From: JAUIIK01 sp963745675
GTDB taxonomy: Bacteria > Chloroflexota > Chloroflexia > Thermomicrobiales > CFX8
Length of the DNA: 64,000 bases
Assembly (NCBI GenBank): GCA_963745675.1
Contig: CAVUYM010000011.1
Location: forward strand, 1 to 64,000
Direction of reading: 5' to 3'
Within the stretch, counting starts at the first letter, position 1. The number at the start of each line of letters is the position of its first letter. The notes beneath the pieces were generated by a model. That model worked only from the letters and a program-made list of their open reading frames with translations, ran no database searches and had not been told where the DNA came from. Of this stretch, positions 37,680-46,648 are shown one piece after another. The translations under genes were made by a program, and so were the position numbers.

Positions 37680-39779
37680 TCAGGCGGGAACAACCCTGAC
37701 TGGCCCGGATGAGATCGTGCCTGCGTGGCAGACGAGCGCGACGGCTCCGCCTGCTAGTGGATCATCGTCCTGCATGTCGAAGATCTGCTGGCCATTGACG
37801 AAGGCACACAAGCGGTTGCCAACGACTTCCAGAGCGAGTTCGGCGCTCTCCCAGAAAGACCAGCTCACGTCAGCCTCAGCGAGCACGATGCTCGTATCTC
37901 TGACCTTTACGAGTTGAGCGCGGTTCCCGGGCACGAGCAGGAGCGCGTAGTAACGTCGCATGCCCTGGACCCGAGCAGCTATTCCAGCTTCGGCGGCCAT
38001 CTCTGGCGTCAGGGTGGCCGTGACTCGGTAATCGCTCCAGTCCCGGGTGCCCTGGATGAGCAAGCCGGTACCCTCGTTTTGAATCAAGCGATAAGGATGG
38101 GGATTTTGCCACTCGACACGATCCGTACCGTTGACCCAGGCGCGCTGCCAGGCCGTTCCTCCGGCGGGTGGGGCTAGCGTCATCGCTGGGGCACCGCTCC
38201 AGTCGAGCGAGTCCAGGAGGATCCGGCCGCTCGGAGCCTGTTCAGATAGGATCTCCAGTCCAACTTCGGCGATTGGTTGTCCACCGGTATCGGGTACACG
38301 CCATTTGATCAACTGATGCTCGCCGGGCTCAAGCGAAGCAAGTGGACTGGTCAGGGTCGCTAACTGGTCCCGCTCGTCATAGACACGCACGATCAGACGG
38401 CAGGTAGCCAAGAGGCTATTGTCGGACCCCGCGCTGACGTTCGCCCGGATTGTTTGGCCGGGGTAGAGGGTGGGGCAGGCCAGCAATGTGTAGCGCTCCA
38501 TCGCCAGATCGGATGGCGGGATGAAGGTCGGCGTTGTCACTCGCGCTATCCGGCCGGGCGCAACACGCCGGAAATTGATCGCGAGGGCGCGACCTCCAGC
38601 GGTTGCTCGACATTCTCCACCGTCGCAACGCCGCGGGCGTCGGGCGCAGTCGTCGGAACGAAAACCCTGGACCGAGCCGGGGAAGTCGAAATGGAAGCGC
38701 GCACCGTCCTTAAACTGCAGTGGCGGTTCTCCGGCCAGCGACCGGCCGATGTTGACGACGCCCAGCGCTTCGCGTGCGGCGTCGGTGATCGTCGCTCCGC
38801 CGTCGGCGCTGGAGACGTACATGCGGTCGGCGACCGGGCCGCGCCAGTCGGGGCCAGCCTCGATCCCCGCCAGCCCGTTCTTGATCCCCAGCAGACAGCC
38901 GACGTTGCCGGAGTTGCAGTCGGTATCCCAGCCGCAGGTATTGGCGATCATCAGCGAGCGCTGGAAGTCGTCGTCGCCGTGCAGCAGAGCGAGGATGACA
39001 GGGCATGGTTCGGGACGATGTGGCAGTGACCGAGGTACTTGTCGTAGCCATAGCGCTGCGTCGACTTTGCGAAAGGTCTCGCGCCAGTCGTCGGCTCTGC
39101 TGTCGCCACTCGCGCAGGTCGGCGATGAGGCGGGCGATGATGGAGTCTGCTCGGGATGAACGAGAGCGCCGGTGTCGAGCAGGCTGTCGAGGTCGGGTTC
39201 GACGAAAGCCTGCGCCTCCATCGCCGCGATCACCTGCGCGCCGTAGATGGCTTCGCCGTCGTGGCTGACGCTGGCGGCGCGGCGGGCCAGGTCGGCGGCG
39301 AGCTCGGGATCGCCGGGCGCGACCATCGCCCAGCCGTCGATGAAGATCTGCGCGCCAATCTGTTCGGCGATGACTTTGGAGTTCATCTCGATCGAACCGC
39401 TGTCCGGGGCCGGGATGCCTGCTTTCAGTCGCAGGAAGGCGGTGTGCTCGGTGGACATGCCCAGCCCGCCCCACCAGAGAATGGTGCGCTCCTCGATCAG
39501 GTAGTTGAGCCAGCTGTGGCCGATCTGCGCGGCGGTCAGATCGCGTCGATTGCCGTAGTCCGGTAGCGCGCGCAGGAAGGTGAATGTTCCGGAGATGTCG
39601 TCGTCGGTGACGACCAGGGGCTGGCCGAAGTGCTCGTTGACGTAGTAGTTGATCTCGCCGAGTTCGGCCATGATCCGTTCGTAGGACCAGCCTTCGAAGG
39701 TGCGCCCGAGATAGACGCCGATGATCTTTCCGAGGACTCCGGCATAGACACGTTCGGCGTAGTCAGGCGGTAATGGCAT
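37680..39779 (-). CDS. ADP-ribosylglycohydrolase family protein with a C-terminal beta-sandwich (internal compensating frameshifts)
   Basis: About 700 residues from ATG at 39779 (GGGAG upstream). The N-terminal half is the ADP-ribosylglycohydrolase fold: RVYAGVLGKIIGVYLGRTFE, QPLVVTDDDISGTFTFLRAL (metal-binding TDDD) and ANTCGWDTDCNSGNVGCLLG (second metal site). Three pairs of frameshifts near 39110-39130, 39000-39050 and 38590-38660 scramble short stretches but restore frame. The C-terminal half (about 450-700) is beta-rich: TIRANVSAGSDNSLLATCRL, RDWSDYRVTATLTPEMAAEA, and ESAELALEVVGNRLCAFVNG resembling a LamG or glycan-hydrolase-type sandwich. No signal peptide. Substrate unknown; a nucleoside or glycoside is possible. 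Confidence 0.75.
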   Translation of the reverse strand: MPLPPDYAERVYAGVLGKIIGVYLGRTFEGWSYERIMAELGEINYYVNEHFGQPLVVTDDDISGTFTFLRALPDYGNRRDLTAAQIGHSWLNYLIEERTILWWGGLGMSTEHTAFLRLKAGIPAPDSGSIEMNSKVIAEQIGAQIFIDGWAMVAPGDPELAADLARRAASVSHDGEAIYGAQVIAAMEAQAFVEPDLDSLLDTGALVHPEQTPSSPASSPTCASGDSRADDWRETFRKVDAALWLRQVPRSLPHRPEPCPVILALLHGDDDFQRSLMIANTCGWDTDCNSGNVGCLLGIKNGLAGIEAGPDWRGPVADRMYVSSADGGATITDAAREALGVVNIGRSLAGEPPLQFKDGARFHFDFPGSVQGFRSDDCARRPRRCDGGECRATAGGRALAINFRRVAPGRIARVTTPTFIPPSDLAMERYTLLACPTLYPGQTIRANVSAGSDNSLLATCRLIVRVYDERDQLATLTSPLASLEPGEHQLIKWRVPDTGGQPIAEVGLEILSEQAPSGRILLDSLDWSGAPAMTLAPPAGGTAWQRAWVNGTDRVEWQNPHPYRLIQNEGTGLLIQGTRDWSDYRVTATLTPEMAAEAGIAARVQGMRRYYALLLVPGNRAQLVKVRDTSIVLAEADVSWSFWESAELALEVVGNRLCAFVNGQQIFDMQDDDPLAGGAVALVCHAGTISSGPVRVVPA

Positions 39780-39934
39780 CTGTCGCTCCCAGGGTAATTC
39801 AATCGCCCACGAGTGGTTCCAAGCCGCGAGCCCACGGTTACTGTTTCGCTTATCTTCGCATGTTGAGAATCCTGGCGGTGACGGGCAGCCATCGGGTTGA
39901 GGCGCCCTCGCTGATCTTGTCGCAGCCATACGGT

Positions 39935-42655
39935 CTAGTCGACCAGCCCCAGTTCGCGTCCGCGGTTGATGGCCTGAGTGCGGTTACGCACGCCGAGCTT
40001 ACCGTAGATGTTGTGGGCGTGTGCTTTGATCGTGCCGACGACGACGAAGAGTTCGTCGGCTATTGCGGCGTTGGTGTGGCCGGCCGCGATTAACTGCAAT
40101 ACCTCGATCTCTCGCTCGCTGAGTGGTTCGATGAGGTCTTGATTTGGAGAGGCTCGTTGCCCTGATTCTCGAACAATGTTGAGCAATTTCTCCAAGTAGT
40201 CTGTATCATTGCTCCTCCTTCCGCGATCACCGAGCGCACTGCTGATGACACCTTCGATTCCGGCTCCAGCGTCAAGTATCGAGCGCAATAGACCCGATGG
40301 CTCGGCGAGTCCAAGGACCTGTGTGAATGTTGCGTTCGTAGCGCTCTGATCGCCCTGGCCCTGGTAGCTGATAGCTAGAACCGCGCCGGTCTGGACTGCC
40401 TGTCGAATCCAGCCATGCTTCATGCAGAGGTCGAAGAGCGGTTTCAGGAGCGATGCGGCATCTTCATATCTATTCAGAGCGTTGAGGACTTGGCATCGGG
40501 TGCGCAATGCCGGCGTCCAGAGCCAGATATGATCGGGCAACTCAGAGAACGGTGTTAGTAGCTCTTCTTCGATTTCTGACAATTGCCGTCGATCACCGAG
40601 CTCGAGATCGATAAGCGCCTGGAGCGCCTCAATCTGGGCGACGATACCCATGCCGGGCCCGATCTTGTAGGGGGGAGACTGTCTCAAATTGGCGCGAGCG
40701 CTTTCAAGATCGCCGCGTGCATAGTGGATCCTGGCTAGATGGAGATAGGTCACATCGTAACCATGATTAGAAACCCAGTGTGCGGCGATATCGCGACCGC
40801 GTTTCGCAATCTCAAGTGCCACATCAAGGTCGTTGCGCTCATAGGGTATTTCGCTCTGGAAGCTCAGAATCCGCCCGGTGTATTGCCAGTTTGAGAGACC
40901 GTGACTGTCGGCGTAGGCAATCGCTTCGTCGTAGAGGTTGGAGGCGAGGGCCATCTGACCCCATTCGACTTCGATTGAAGCGACTCCCAGTAGGCTAACG
41001 AGCCGGGCCGCCGTACCGCTCGTCAGTTTGCTCAGTTCGATAACTTCTCGCAGATCATCTGCTGCCTTTTGAAGATCGCCGCGCAGCCAGAATACCTGCG
41101 AGCGAAATCCTTTGGTCAACGCCTGCACTTCTAGCTCATCTTCTGTCATATACGAGAGCGCTTCTTCGCTGAGTTCGAGCGTGGCGTCGTAGTCTTTATT
41201 CAGAATCGCGATGAACGCCAACGTACGCAGTAGCGAAGCGTGAAGTCGTCGTCGTTCTGCTTCCGGAAGTTCTCCAACCCGTTCTGGGTCCGCTTCGATG
41301 CGTTCGAGTAAGCCTTGAAGTGCCGTCAGGTCGCGCGTACAAAGAGCCACTTCGCCGTTGAGGTCGTAAGCTGCGGCGCGAGTGAAGAGCAGCCACGGCT
41401 TTGACGCTACAACTTCTTCGGGTATCGCGTGAAGCAGGCGCAAGAGCGTCCTGCTTTGGCCCTGATTGAATAGCGAGCGCTCGTAGTTCTTGACGAGGTC
41501 GCTCACTCGGGTCCAGTCTTCGCCGTTTATCGATTGCCAGAGCGCTTCGATCGGATCATCGTGCTCTTCAAACCAGAGCGACGCCCGGCGGCGGAGTTCG
41601 GTCACTAGGTCCGGCTGTGTTTGCCGGAGTTTGCGACGCAGCAAGTCGGCGAAGAGATGATGGTACCGAAACCAGCGCCGTTCATTGTCGAGCGATGCAA
41701 TGAACAGGTTCGAGCGCTCGGCCCGTTCGAGCATGGCGGCGCTATCGTCTCGACCGGTGACGGCATCGCAAAGTCCCGCGGTGAACTGGCTGAACAGCGA
41801 TGTCTGGAACAGGAACTGCTGCACCTCCAGAGACTGGCGATTGAGCACTTCATCGGCGAGATAGTCGAATATGTGATGGTGCTGCCCGGAAAATGACTGG
41901 ATGAACGTGTGGATGTCTGCGCGTCCGCGCATCGAGATGGCAGCAAGTTGTAGGCCAGTAACCCAGCCTTCCGTGCGTTGCTCGAGTTCCAGGATGTCCT
42001 CGTCCGCGATATCGTTCCCAATCGTGTCCCGAAGGAACTGTTCTGTCTCTTCGGCGGTGAACCGAAGATCCTGAGCACGGATATCGATCATCTCTCGGCG
42101 GCCACGCAACCTTGACAGTGCTAAAGGCGGGTCGACCCGGCATGTTAGGACGACGTGGAGTTGTGCCGGCATGTGCTCGATCAGATAGTCCATGGCTTCA
42201 TGGATCTCGGGGTTTTCGATGAGATGGTAGTCATCCAGCACGAGCACGATCTGGCCAGGGAAGGAGTGGATGTCGTTGATTACTTCCGTGATGACGATCT
42301 CTGGATGCGGTATTGCCGTCTTTCCGATCAGCTTTCGCGCAGCAACGCCGATGGCGAGATCAGACACCTGGAAGGCCTCGATGAAGTAACTAAGAAAACG
42401 ATCGGTGTCGTTGTCACGCTCGTCGAGAGAAAGCCAGGCGAGTGCCACATCGTCGGGGCGGTTAGAGTGGAGCCAGTTCGTGATGAGTGTCGTCTTCCCG
42501 AAGCCGGGCGGGGCTGAGACGACCGTCAGCTTTCGACGTAGCCCTTCCTCCAGGTATGCCAGGACCCGCGCACGGGAGACCAGTTCAGACTGAATGCGGG
42601 GAGGGAAGAGCTTCGTCTTCAGGAGTGGAACTATTTGCGTTGATGTCGCCGTCAA
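39935..42655 (-). CDS. LuxR-family (MalT/LAL-like) ATP-dependent transcriptional regulator
   Basis: About 906 residues, intact. N-terminal NB-ARC/STAND ATPase: QIVPLLKTKLFPPRIQSELV, Walker A in VVSAPPGFGKTTLITNWLHS (about residue 50), Walker B in GQIVLVLDDYHLIENPEIHE. TPR-like helices fill the middle (about 330-800). The C-terminus is a LuxR helix-turn-helix: LSEREIEVLQLIAAGHTNAA then TIKAHAHNIYGKLGVRNRTQ. TTG at 42655 is favoured because AGGGA is nine bases upstream; GTG at 42664 would overlap that site. It sits 155 bases upstream of the ADP-ribosylglycohydrolase gene on the same strand and may control it. Confidence 0.9.
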   Translation of the reverse strand: MTATSTQIVPLLKTKLFPPRIQSELVSRARVLAYLEEGLRRKLTVVSAPPGFGKTTLITNWLHSNRPDDVALAWLSLDERDNDTDRFLSYFIEAFQVSDLAIGVAARKLIGKTAIPHPEIVITEVINDIHSFPGQIVLVLDDYHLIENPEIHEAMDYLIEHMPAQLHVVLTCRVDPPLALSRLRGRREMIDIRAQDLRFTAEETEQFLRDTIGNDIADEDILELEQRTEGWVTGLQLAAISMRGRADIHTFIQSFSGQHHHIFDYLADEVLNRQSLEVQQFLFQTSLFSQFTAGLCDAVTGRDDSAAMLERAERSNLFIASLDNERRWFRYHHLFADLLRRKLRQTQPDLVTELRRRASLWFEEHDDPIEALWQSINGEDWTRVSDLVKNYERSLFNQGQSRTLLRLLHAIPEEVVASKPWLLFTRAAAYDLNGEVALCTRDLTALQGLLERIEADPERVGELPEAERRRLHASLLRTLAFIAILNKDYDATLELSEEALSYMTEDELEVQALTKGFRSQVFWLRGDLQKAADDLREVIELSKLTSGTAARLVSLLGVASIEVEWGQMALASNLYDEAIAYADSHGLSNWQYTGRILSFQSEIPYERNDLDVALEIAKRGRDIAAHWVSNHGYDVTYLHLARIHYARGDLESARANLRQSPPYKIGPGMGIVAQIEALQALIDLELGDRRQLSEIEEELLTPFSELPDHIWLWTPALRTRCQVLNALNRYEDAASLLKPLFDLCMKHGWIRQAVQTGAVLAISYQGQGDQSATNATFTQVLGLAEPSGLLRSILDAGAGIEGVISSALGDRGRRSNDTDYLEKLLNIVRESGQRASPNQDLIEPLSEREIEVLQLIAAGHTNAAIADELFVVVGTIKAHAHNIYGKLGVRNRTQAINRGRELGLVD

Positions 42656-43214
42656 GAATCTCACTCCCTGTACACACTTCGCGACAATGATAAAGCAGGA
42701 AGCTCATCGCGACAGCGATATCGCGCTCCTTGCCTACTTTGGCTCAATCTGTCAGTTCCGGCTATGTCAGCAATTGCCCTCTTCGCCTGAAACGACATCG
42801 AAAGGCTGCATTACGGCTCCAGCGTGCTGCATAGCCTGTCGATTGGTATGGGCGATACGCTGATCGACGTTGCGCGGCTACACGCGTCAGGCAGGCTTTA
42901 CAAATATTGAGTTTCTACTGATTGACGCAGGATTCTTCTATCTCTACCGGTTGATTGGCTAGTTCCGTCGAACAATCATCGAGCCACGATGCCAGAACTC
43001 GGGTAGTTAGATTGAGGGCGACCGGCCAAATCAGCGCTGACTCCGATGTTGCAGTGATCATGCGCAGAACTACCCAGTCATATCGCGTCCAGATACCGCC
43101 GGCGAAATGCGCAGTTCTCGCGATGTGTGTCAGATGCTGTTTACCTATCATAGGTATTGTCGAAAGCACGGTGCAACGGAGCACCAACGCACAAAGAGCC
43201 AATGGAGGCTAACA
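42656..43214. other. Intergenic, no confident gene
   Basis: 559 bases. A minus-strand frame at 42915-43151 has protein-like composition (GGIWTRYDWVVLRMITATSE) but no ribosome binding site and no family. Otherwise nothing is seen beyond the expected divergent promoters. Confidence 0.35.
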
Positions 43215-43367
43215 ATGGAAACGTACAGTATTTCAGATTTGTTCCGAGAAGAGCGAAGGCGTTTGACAGACCAGATAGATCGCGAGGCGTGGAAGATCGA
43301 GCAGATACAGGGGCCAGATCGAGGTCGTCTGAAGCTCGCAGCGTTTCGTCAGCGATTTAGACGGTAG
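43215..43367 (+). CDS. Small basic protein (50 aa)
   Basis: ATG at 43215 follows GGAGG at six bases, a strong site for so short a frame. The product METYSISDLFREERRRLTDQ, IDREAWKIEQIQGPDRGRLK, LAAFRQRFRR is helical and highly charged. A hairpin follows 85 bases later. No family recognised; a DNA- or RNA-binding role would be a guess. Confidence 0.5.
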   Translation: METYSISDLFREERRRLTDQIDREAWKIEQIQGPDRGRLKLAAFRQRFRR

Positions 43368-43452
43368 GGAGGCAAACACGCACGACAACGTCCCGTAGAG
43401 ATCCCTACCCTCTACCCCCACATCCCCCAAAACCCCATACCCTCCCCCCAGC

Positions 43453-43476
43453 GGCCCCGCTCCCACGAGCGGGGCC
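43453..43476 (+). terminator. Hairpin between the 50-aa gene and rtcB
   Basis: Perfect nine-base GC stem GGCCCCGCT / AGCGGGGCC with a six-base loop. No T run follows, so it may be a terminator of the upstream small gene or an mRNA structure before rtcB. Confidence 0.5.
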
Positions 43477-43564
43477 TCCTCATATGCAATCGAGGCCGGA
43501 CTACTTGAGGTTGATACACTTGTCGATTGCATTCTTTCCGGTTAGTTAGCAGACAGGTAGTGCA

Positions 43565-44785
43565 ATGGGCCAGCCCGATATCATTTTTGGTGATCACGAC
43601 GACAAGACGATCCTTCAACTTCAGGATGTCGCGAGCCGGGCTGAACGAACAGCTCTGATGGCCGATGGCCACCTCGGCTACATCATGCCAATCGGCGGTG
43701 TGGCTGCGTTCCGGGAGCAAGTCTCGGTGACCGGTGTAGGTTTCGACATCGCCTGTGGCAATGCTGCCATCCGCACCAATCTCAAGCGAGATGATCTCGA
43801 TGACTTGCGCGGCATCGCCGACGAGATTCAGGAGCAGCTTTCGTTCGGCATCGGTCGCAAAAACACGCTGCCCGACGCGCCGGTCGATCACTCACTCTTC
43901 GACTCCGACGCCTGGAACGCCTTGCCGGCAAATGTGCGCGAAGGACTGCGAGAGAAGGCGCGCACGCAGCTGGGTACGATCGGTTCCGGCAATCACTACG
44001 TCGATATCTTTGTCGATGAGGACGAAGATGTCTGGGTCGGCGTCCACTTCGGATCGCGCGGCTTCGGCCACACCGTCGCTTCAGGTTTCCTGGCGCTCGA
44101 TCAGGGCGAGCAGTGGGGCACGAGGGTGCCGGAGCGTGAGGCGCTGCTCGATCTCGACAGCGATCTCGGCCAGCGATACTGGACGCTGATGGAGCTTGCC
44201 GGTGAATACGCCTATGCTGGACGCGAATGGGTGGCCCGCAAGGTCGTCGAGATGATCGGTGGCGAAGAGCTTGAGCTGGTTCACAACCACCACAACTTCG
44301 CCTGGCGCGAGGAGCATGGCCCAAAGGGCGCCCCCGAGGAATATATCGTCGTCCGTAAGGGCGCGACACCAGCCTGGCCGGGTCAGATCTCGTTCATCGG
44401 CGGCAGCATGGGCGATGATTCGTACATCGTTCGCGGTGTCGAAGAGCCGGATCCTGAAGTTCTCGACCGCCAGGAGCGCGCTATGTTCTCGACGATTCAT
44501 GGAGCAGGCCGTGTCATGTCGCGCACCAAGGCGGCTGGCCGCCGGCGCTGGAAGACGGGCGAGGTGATTTCGCCCGGCGTTATCTCTGATGAGATGATGC
44601 ACGGCTGGCTGGCGGAAAAGAATGTCATCCTGCGCGGTGGTGGCCTTGATGAGTCACCGCACGCCTATCGCCGCCTGGATCAGGTTCTCGACCAGCAGGG
44701 CGGTACCATCGAAGTCCAGCACCGGCTCACCCCACTCATCGTCGTCATGGCCGGCGCAAATGAGTTTGATCCGTACAAGGATTAG
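43565..44785 (+). CDS. rtcB: RtcB-family RNA ligase
   Basis: 406 residues, intact. Key motifs: ALMADGHLGYIMPIGGVAAF, GVGFDIACGNAAIRTNL (the D..CG metal site), GTIGSGNHYVDIFVDED (GSGNH), VGVHFGSRGFGHTVASGF, ELVHNHHNFAWREEHG (HNHHN), and the guanylated His in STIHGAGRVMSRTKA (about residue 315). RtcB joins RNA 2',3'-cyclic phosphate to 5'-OH ends with GTP and Mn. The usual archease partner and RtcR regulator are not in the window. The stop codon lies inside a GGGATTAGGGA-type repeat array. Confidence 0.9.
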   Translation: MGQPDIIFGDHDDKTILQLQDVASRAERTALMADGHLGYIMPIGGVAAFREQVSVTGVGFDIACGNAAIRTNLKRDDLDDLRGIADEIQEQLSFGIGRKNTLPDAPVDHSLFDSDAWNALPANVREGLREKARTQLGTIGSGNHYVDIFVDEDEDVWVGVHFGSRGFGHTVASGFLALDQGEQWGTRVPEREALLDLDSDLGQRYWTLMELAGEYAYAGREWVARKVVEMIGGEELELVHNHHNFAWREEHGPKGAPEEYIVVRKGATPAWPGQISFIGGSMGDDSYIVRGVEEPDPEVLDRQERAMFSTIHGAGRVMSRTKAAGRRRWKTGEVISPGVISDEMMHGWLAEKNVILRGGGLDESPHAYRRLDQVLDQQGGTIEVQHRLTPLIVVMAGANEFDPYKD

Positions 44786-44868
44786 GGAACAGGGATTAGG
44801 GACTAGGGATTAGAGAAGCAGCCGAGCCGATATCACTTTGGGCTTCGGTGTTCCCTGGTCCCTAATCT
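44779..44868. repeat. Empty GGATTAGGGA inverted-repeat unit
   Basis: The left array at 44779-44814 repeats GGATTAGGGAAC / GGGATTAGGGACT; the right part at 44851-44868 reads TTCCCTGGTCCCTAATC. They form an imperfect inverted pair with 36 bases between and no gene. The sequence is of the same family as the repeats around the four-helix-bundle gene at 24062-24522. Confidence 0.65.
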
Positions 44869-44872
44869 TCCT

Positions 44873-44913
44873 CCCCTCTCCCCGCGTAGCGAAGCGAAGC
44901 AGTGGGAGAGGGG
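44873..44913. repeat. Palindrome before the GT39 gene
   Basis: Ten-base arms CCCCTCTCCC (44873-44882) and GGGAGAGGGG (44904-44913) flank CGCGTAGCGAAGCGAAGC.. and are followed by CCGGGGGTGAGGGC. I recall similar intergenic palindromes as dispersed repeats in many genomes. It may also act as a terminator of rtcB. Confidence 0.55.
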
Positions 44914-44930
44914 CCGGGGGTGAGGGCAAT

Positions 44931-46484
44931 TTGTCAACAGCCGTGCTCCTCGCAAGAAAACACATAGCCCTCGTTGCAACTCTCGTGCTGATGCTGCTTT
45001 CCTTCGGATTAGCAGCGTGGTCATCGTCGTCGATCTTCGATCGCTTACCGCGAACCGAGGACGAGGTTACCTTTCTTTTTCAGGCGAAGACGGTCGCTGA
45101 AGGACACTTGATCGCGCCCGGCCCCGAGCACAAAGAATTCTTCTTCATGTCCTTTGTGATCGTTCGGGATGGGCACTGGTTCGGGAAGTACCCGCCCGGT
45201 TACCCGGCGATTCTGTCGCTAGGCGTCCTGGTAGGCCAGCCATGGCTGGTCAATGCAGTCGCAGCGATGACCGCCGTCGGGTTGCTCGTCGTCGTCGGCA
45301 AGCGCCTCTACGATCTGCGGACGGCATTGCTCGGCGCAGCACTGATGGCGCTGTCGCCCTTCTTCATCATCCAGTCAGGTTCGCTGCTGTCGCATGTCGT
45401 CGCGCTCTGCTGGGTGTTGCTCCTGCTGCTGCTCTTCGATCTGATGCGTTCGCGAGACCTGCCGCTGGCTGCGCTGGGAGCCGGTGCTGCAGGCGGCGCG
45501 CTTCTCCTGACCCGGCCGCTGACCGCCGTCGGGATTGCGTTGCCCTTCGCCATCGTAGCCGCCATCGATCTCGGCGCTCAGCGGCCGCTGCTCGCCCGTT
45601 ATGCGCTGGTAGCTCTCGGCGCGCTCCCTTTTGTGGTGCTGCTGCTCGTTTACAACCAGGCCACCACCGGCCATCCTTTCAAAAGCGCCTACGAACTCTG
45701 GTGGCCCTACGACAAGATCGGTTTCGGGCCGGAGTACGGCGTGAACGGTCACTCATTCCACGATGCAATCCATAACATGCGTGTGAATCTTCGCGACCTT
45801 GGGGTCGTCCTCTTCGGCTGGCCCCGGAGACTCAGCTTTCTGCCGGTTGTCATGGCTGTTTGCGCCGCTGCCTGGCGTGTACGTCGAGATGGCTTCTCCC
45901 GCCAGACTACCGCTGATCTCCTGTTGGTTGGAATGATCATCGGGCTGATCGGGGTCCACATGCTCTACTGGACATCGGGACGCATGTACGGGCCGCGATA
46001 CTACTTCGAGATCATCGGCGTGTTGTCGCTGCTCGGGGCGCGCGGGATCGTCATTCTCTGGGATGGAGCCGGCAGCCTGCTGCGGCGTCTCAACGCGTCA
46101 TTTCAACCGGGCAGGCTCATTCTCCCGGTGCTGGTGATTGCTCTCGTTGGATACAGCCTCGTCGTGACTCTGCCCTCTGAAGCCGAACGCTACCGGGGCT
46201 GGAATGGCGTCAATCGCGCTGATCTGGAAGTTGTGCAGGCGGCGGATCTTCAGAATGCCGTCGTCTTCCTGCCACGCCCGAACTGGCAGGCCTACGCGCC
46301 ACTCTTTCTGGAGAATTCGACGACGCTGGATGGCGATGTGATCTATGCCGTCGATAAGGGCGATGCGCGTAATCCGGTGTTGATGCGCGATTTTCCGGGC
46401 CGCAACTACTACCGCTACCTTGACGGCCAGTTGATCCCACTAGACGCGCCGAGTGCGACAGCTAGATCCGTTCCTCGACAGTGA
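44931..46484 (+). CDS. Membrane glycosyltransferase, GT39/ArnT-like
   Basis: About 517 residues from TTG at 44931 (GAGGG upstream). First helix HIALVATLVLMLLSFGLAAW, then the large periplasmic loop with the acidic pair in RLPRTEDEVTFLFQAKTVAE, as in GT-C dolichyl- or polyprenyl-phosphate sugar transferases. Then KYPPGYPAILSLGVLVGQPW and ten or so helices follow, with GRMYGPRYYFEIIGVLSLLG near the end. The C-terminus is soluble (VVQAADLQNAVVFLPRPN). It probably moves a sugar from a lipid carrier to lipid or protein outside the membrane. The acceptor is unknown. Confidence 0.75.
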   Translation: MSTAVLLARKHIALVATLVLMLLSFGLAAWSSSSIFDRLPRTEDEVTFLFQAKTVAEGHLIAPGPEHKEFFFMSFVIVRDGHWFGKYPPGYPAILSLGVLVGQPWLVNAVAAMTAVGLLVVVGKRLYDLRTALLGAALMALSPFFIIQSGSLLSHVVALCWVLLLLLLFDLMRSRDLPLAALGAGAAGGALLLTRPLTAVGIALPFAIVAAIDLGAQRPLLARYALVALGALPFVVLLLVYNQATTGHPFKSAYELWWPYDKIGFGPEYGVNGHSFHDAIHNMRVNLRDLGVVLFGWPRRLSFLPVVMAVCAAAWRVRRDGFSRQTTADLLLVGMIIGLIGVHMLYWTSGRMYGPRYYFEIIGVLSLLGARGIVILWDGAGSLLRRLNASFQPGRLILPVLVIALVGYSLVVTLPSEAERYRGWNGVNRADLEVVQAADLQNAVVFLPRPNWQAYAPLFLENSTTLDGDVIYAVDKGDARNPVLMRDFPGRNYYRYLDGQLIPLDAPSATARSVPRQ

Positions 46485-46642
46485 CGGTGCGCTGGCTGGA
46501 TACGTTGCCGGTGTTGACGACGGTTTTTGGTTCGATGAGCATGATCTGAACCGGACCGTGGGCGACCGGACGATGCTCGACACCGCGCGGCACGATGATG
46601 ATCTCGCCAGACCGGACCGGTTCGTTGCGATCTCGATACTCC
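46462..46642 (-). pseudogene. Remnant of a cupin-domain protein (C-terminal part)
   Basis: The frame reads MEYRDRNEPVRSGEIIIVPR, GVEHRPVAHGPVQIMLIEPK, TVVNTGNVSSQRTVTVEERI. VPRGVEHRPVA is the second half of a cupin metal motif, and the ending matches small cupin proteins of about 110 residues. The first half, with the HxH motif, is missing; the CAP gene stop lies just upstream. It is convergent with the GT39 gene. Confidence 0.65.
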
Positions 46643-46648
46643 ATGCAG

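Noticed and set aside
42915..43202. Possible minus-strand gene upstream of the 50-aa protein
   Set aside because: Composition is protein-like but there is no ribosome binding site, no family, and the predicted start lies in the promoter region of the neighbour.
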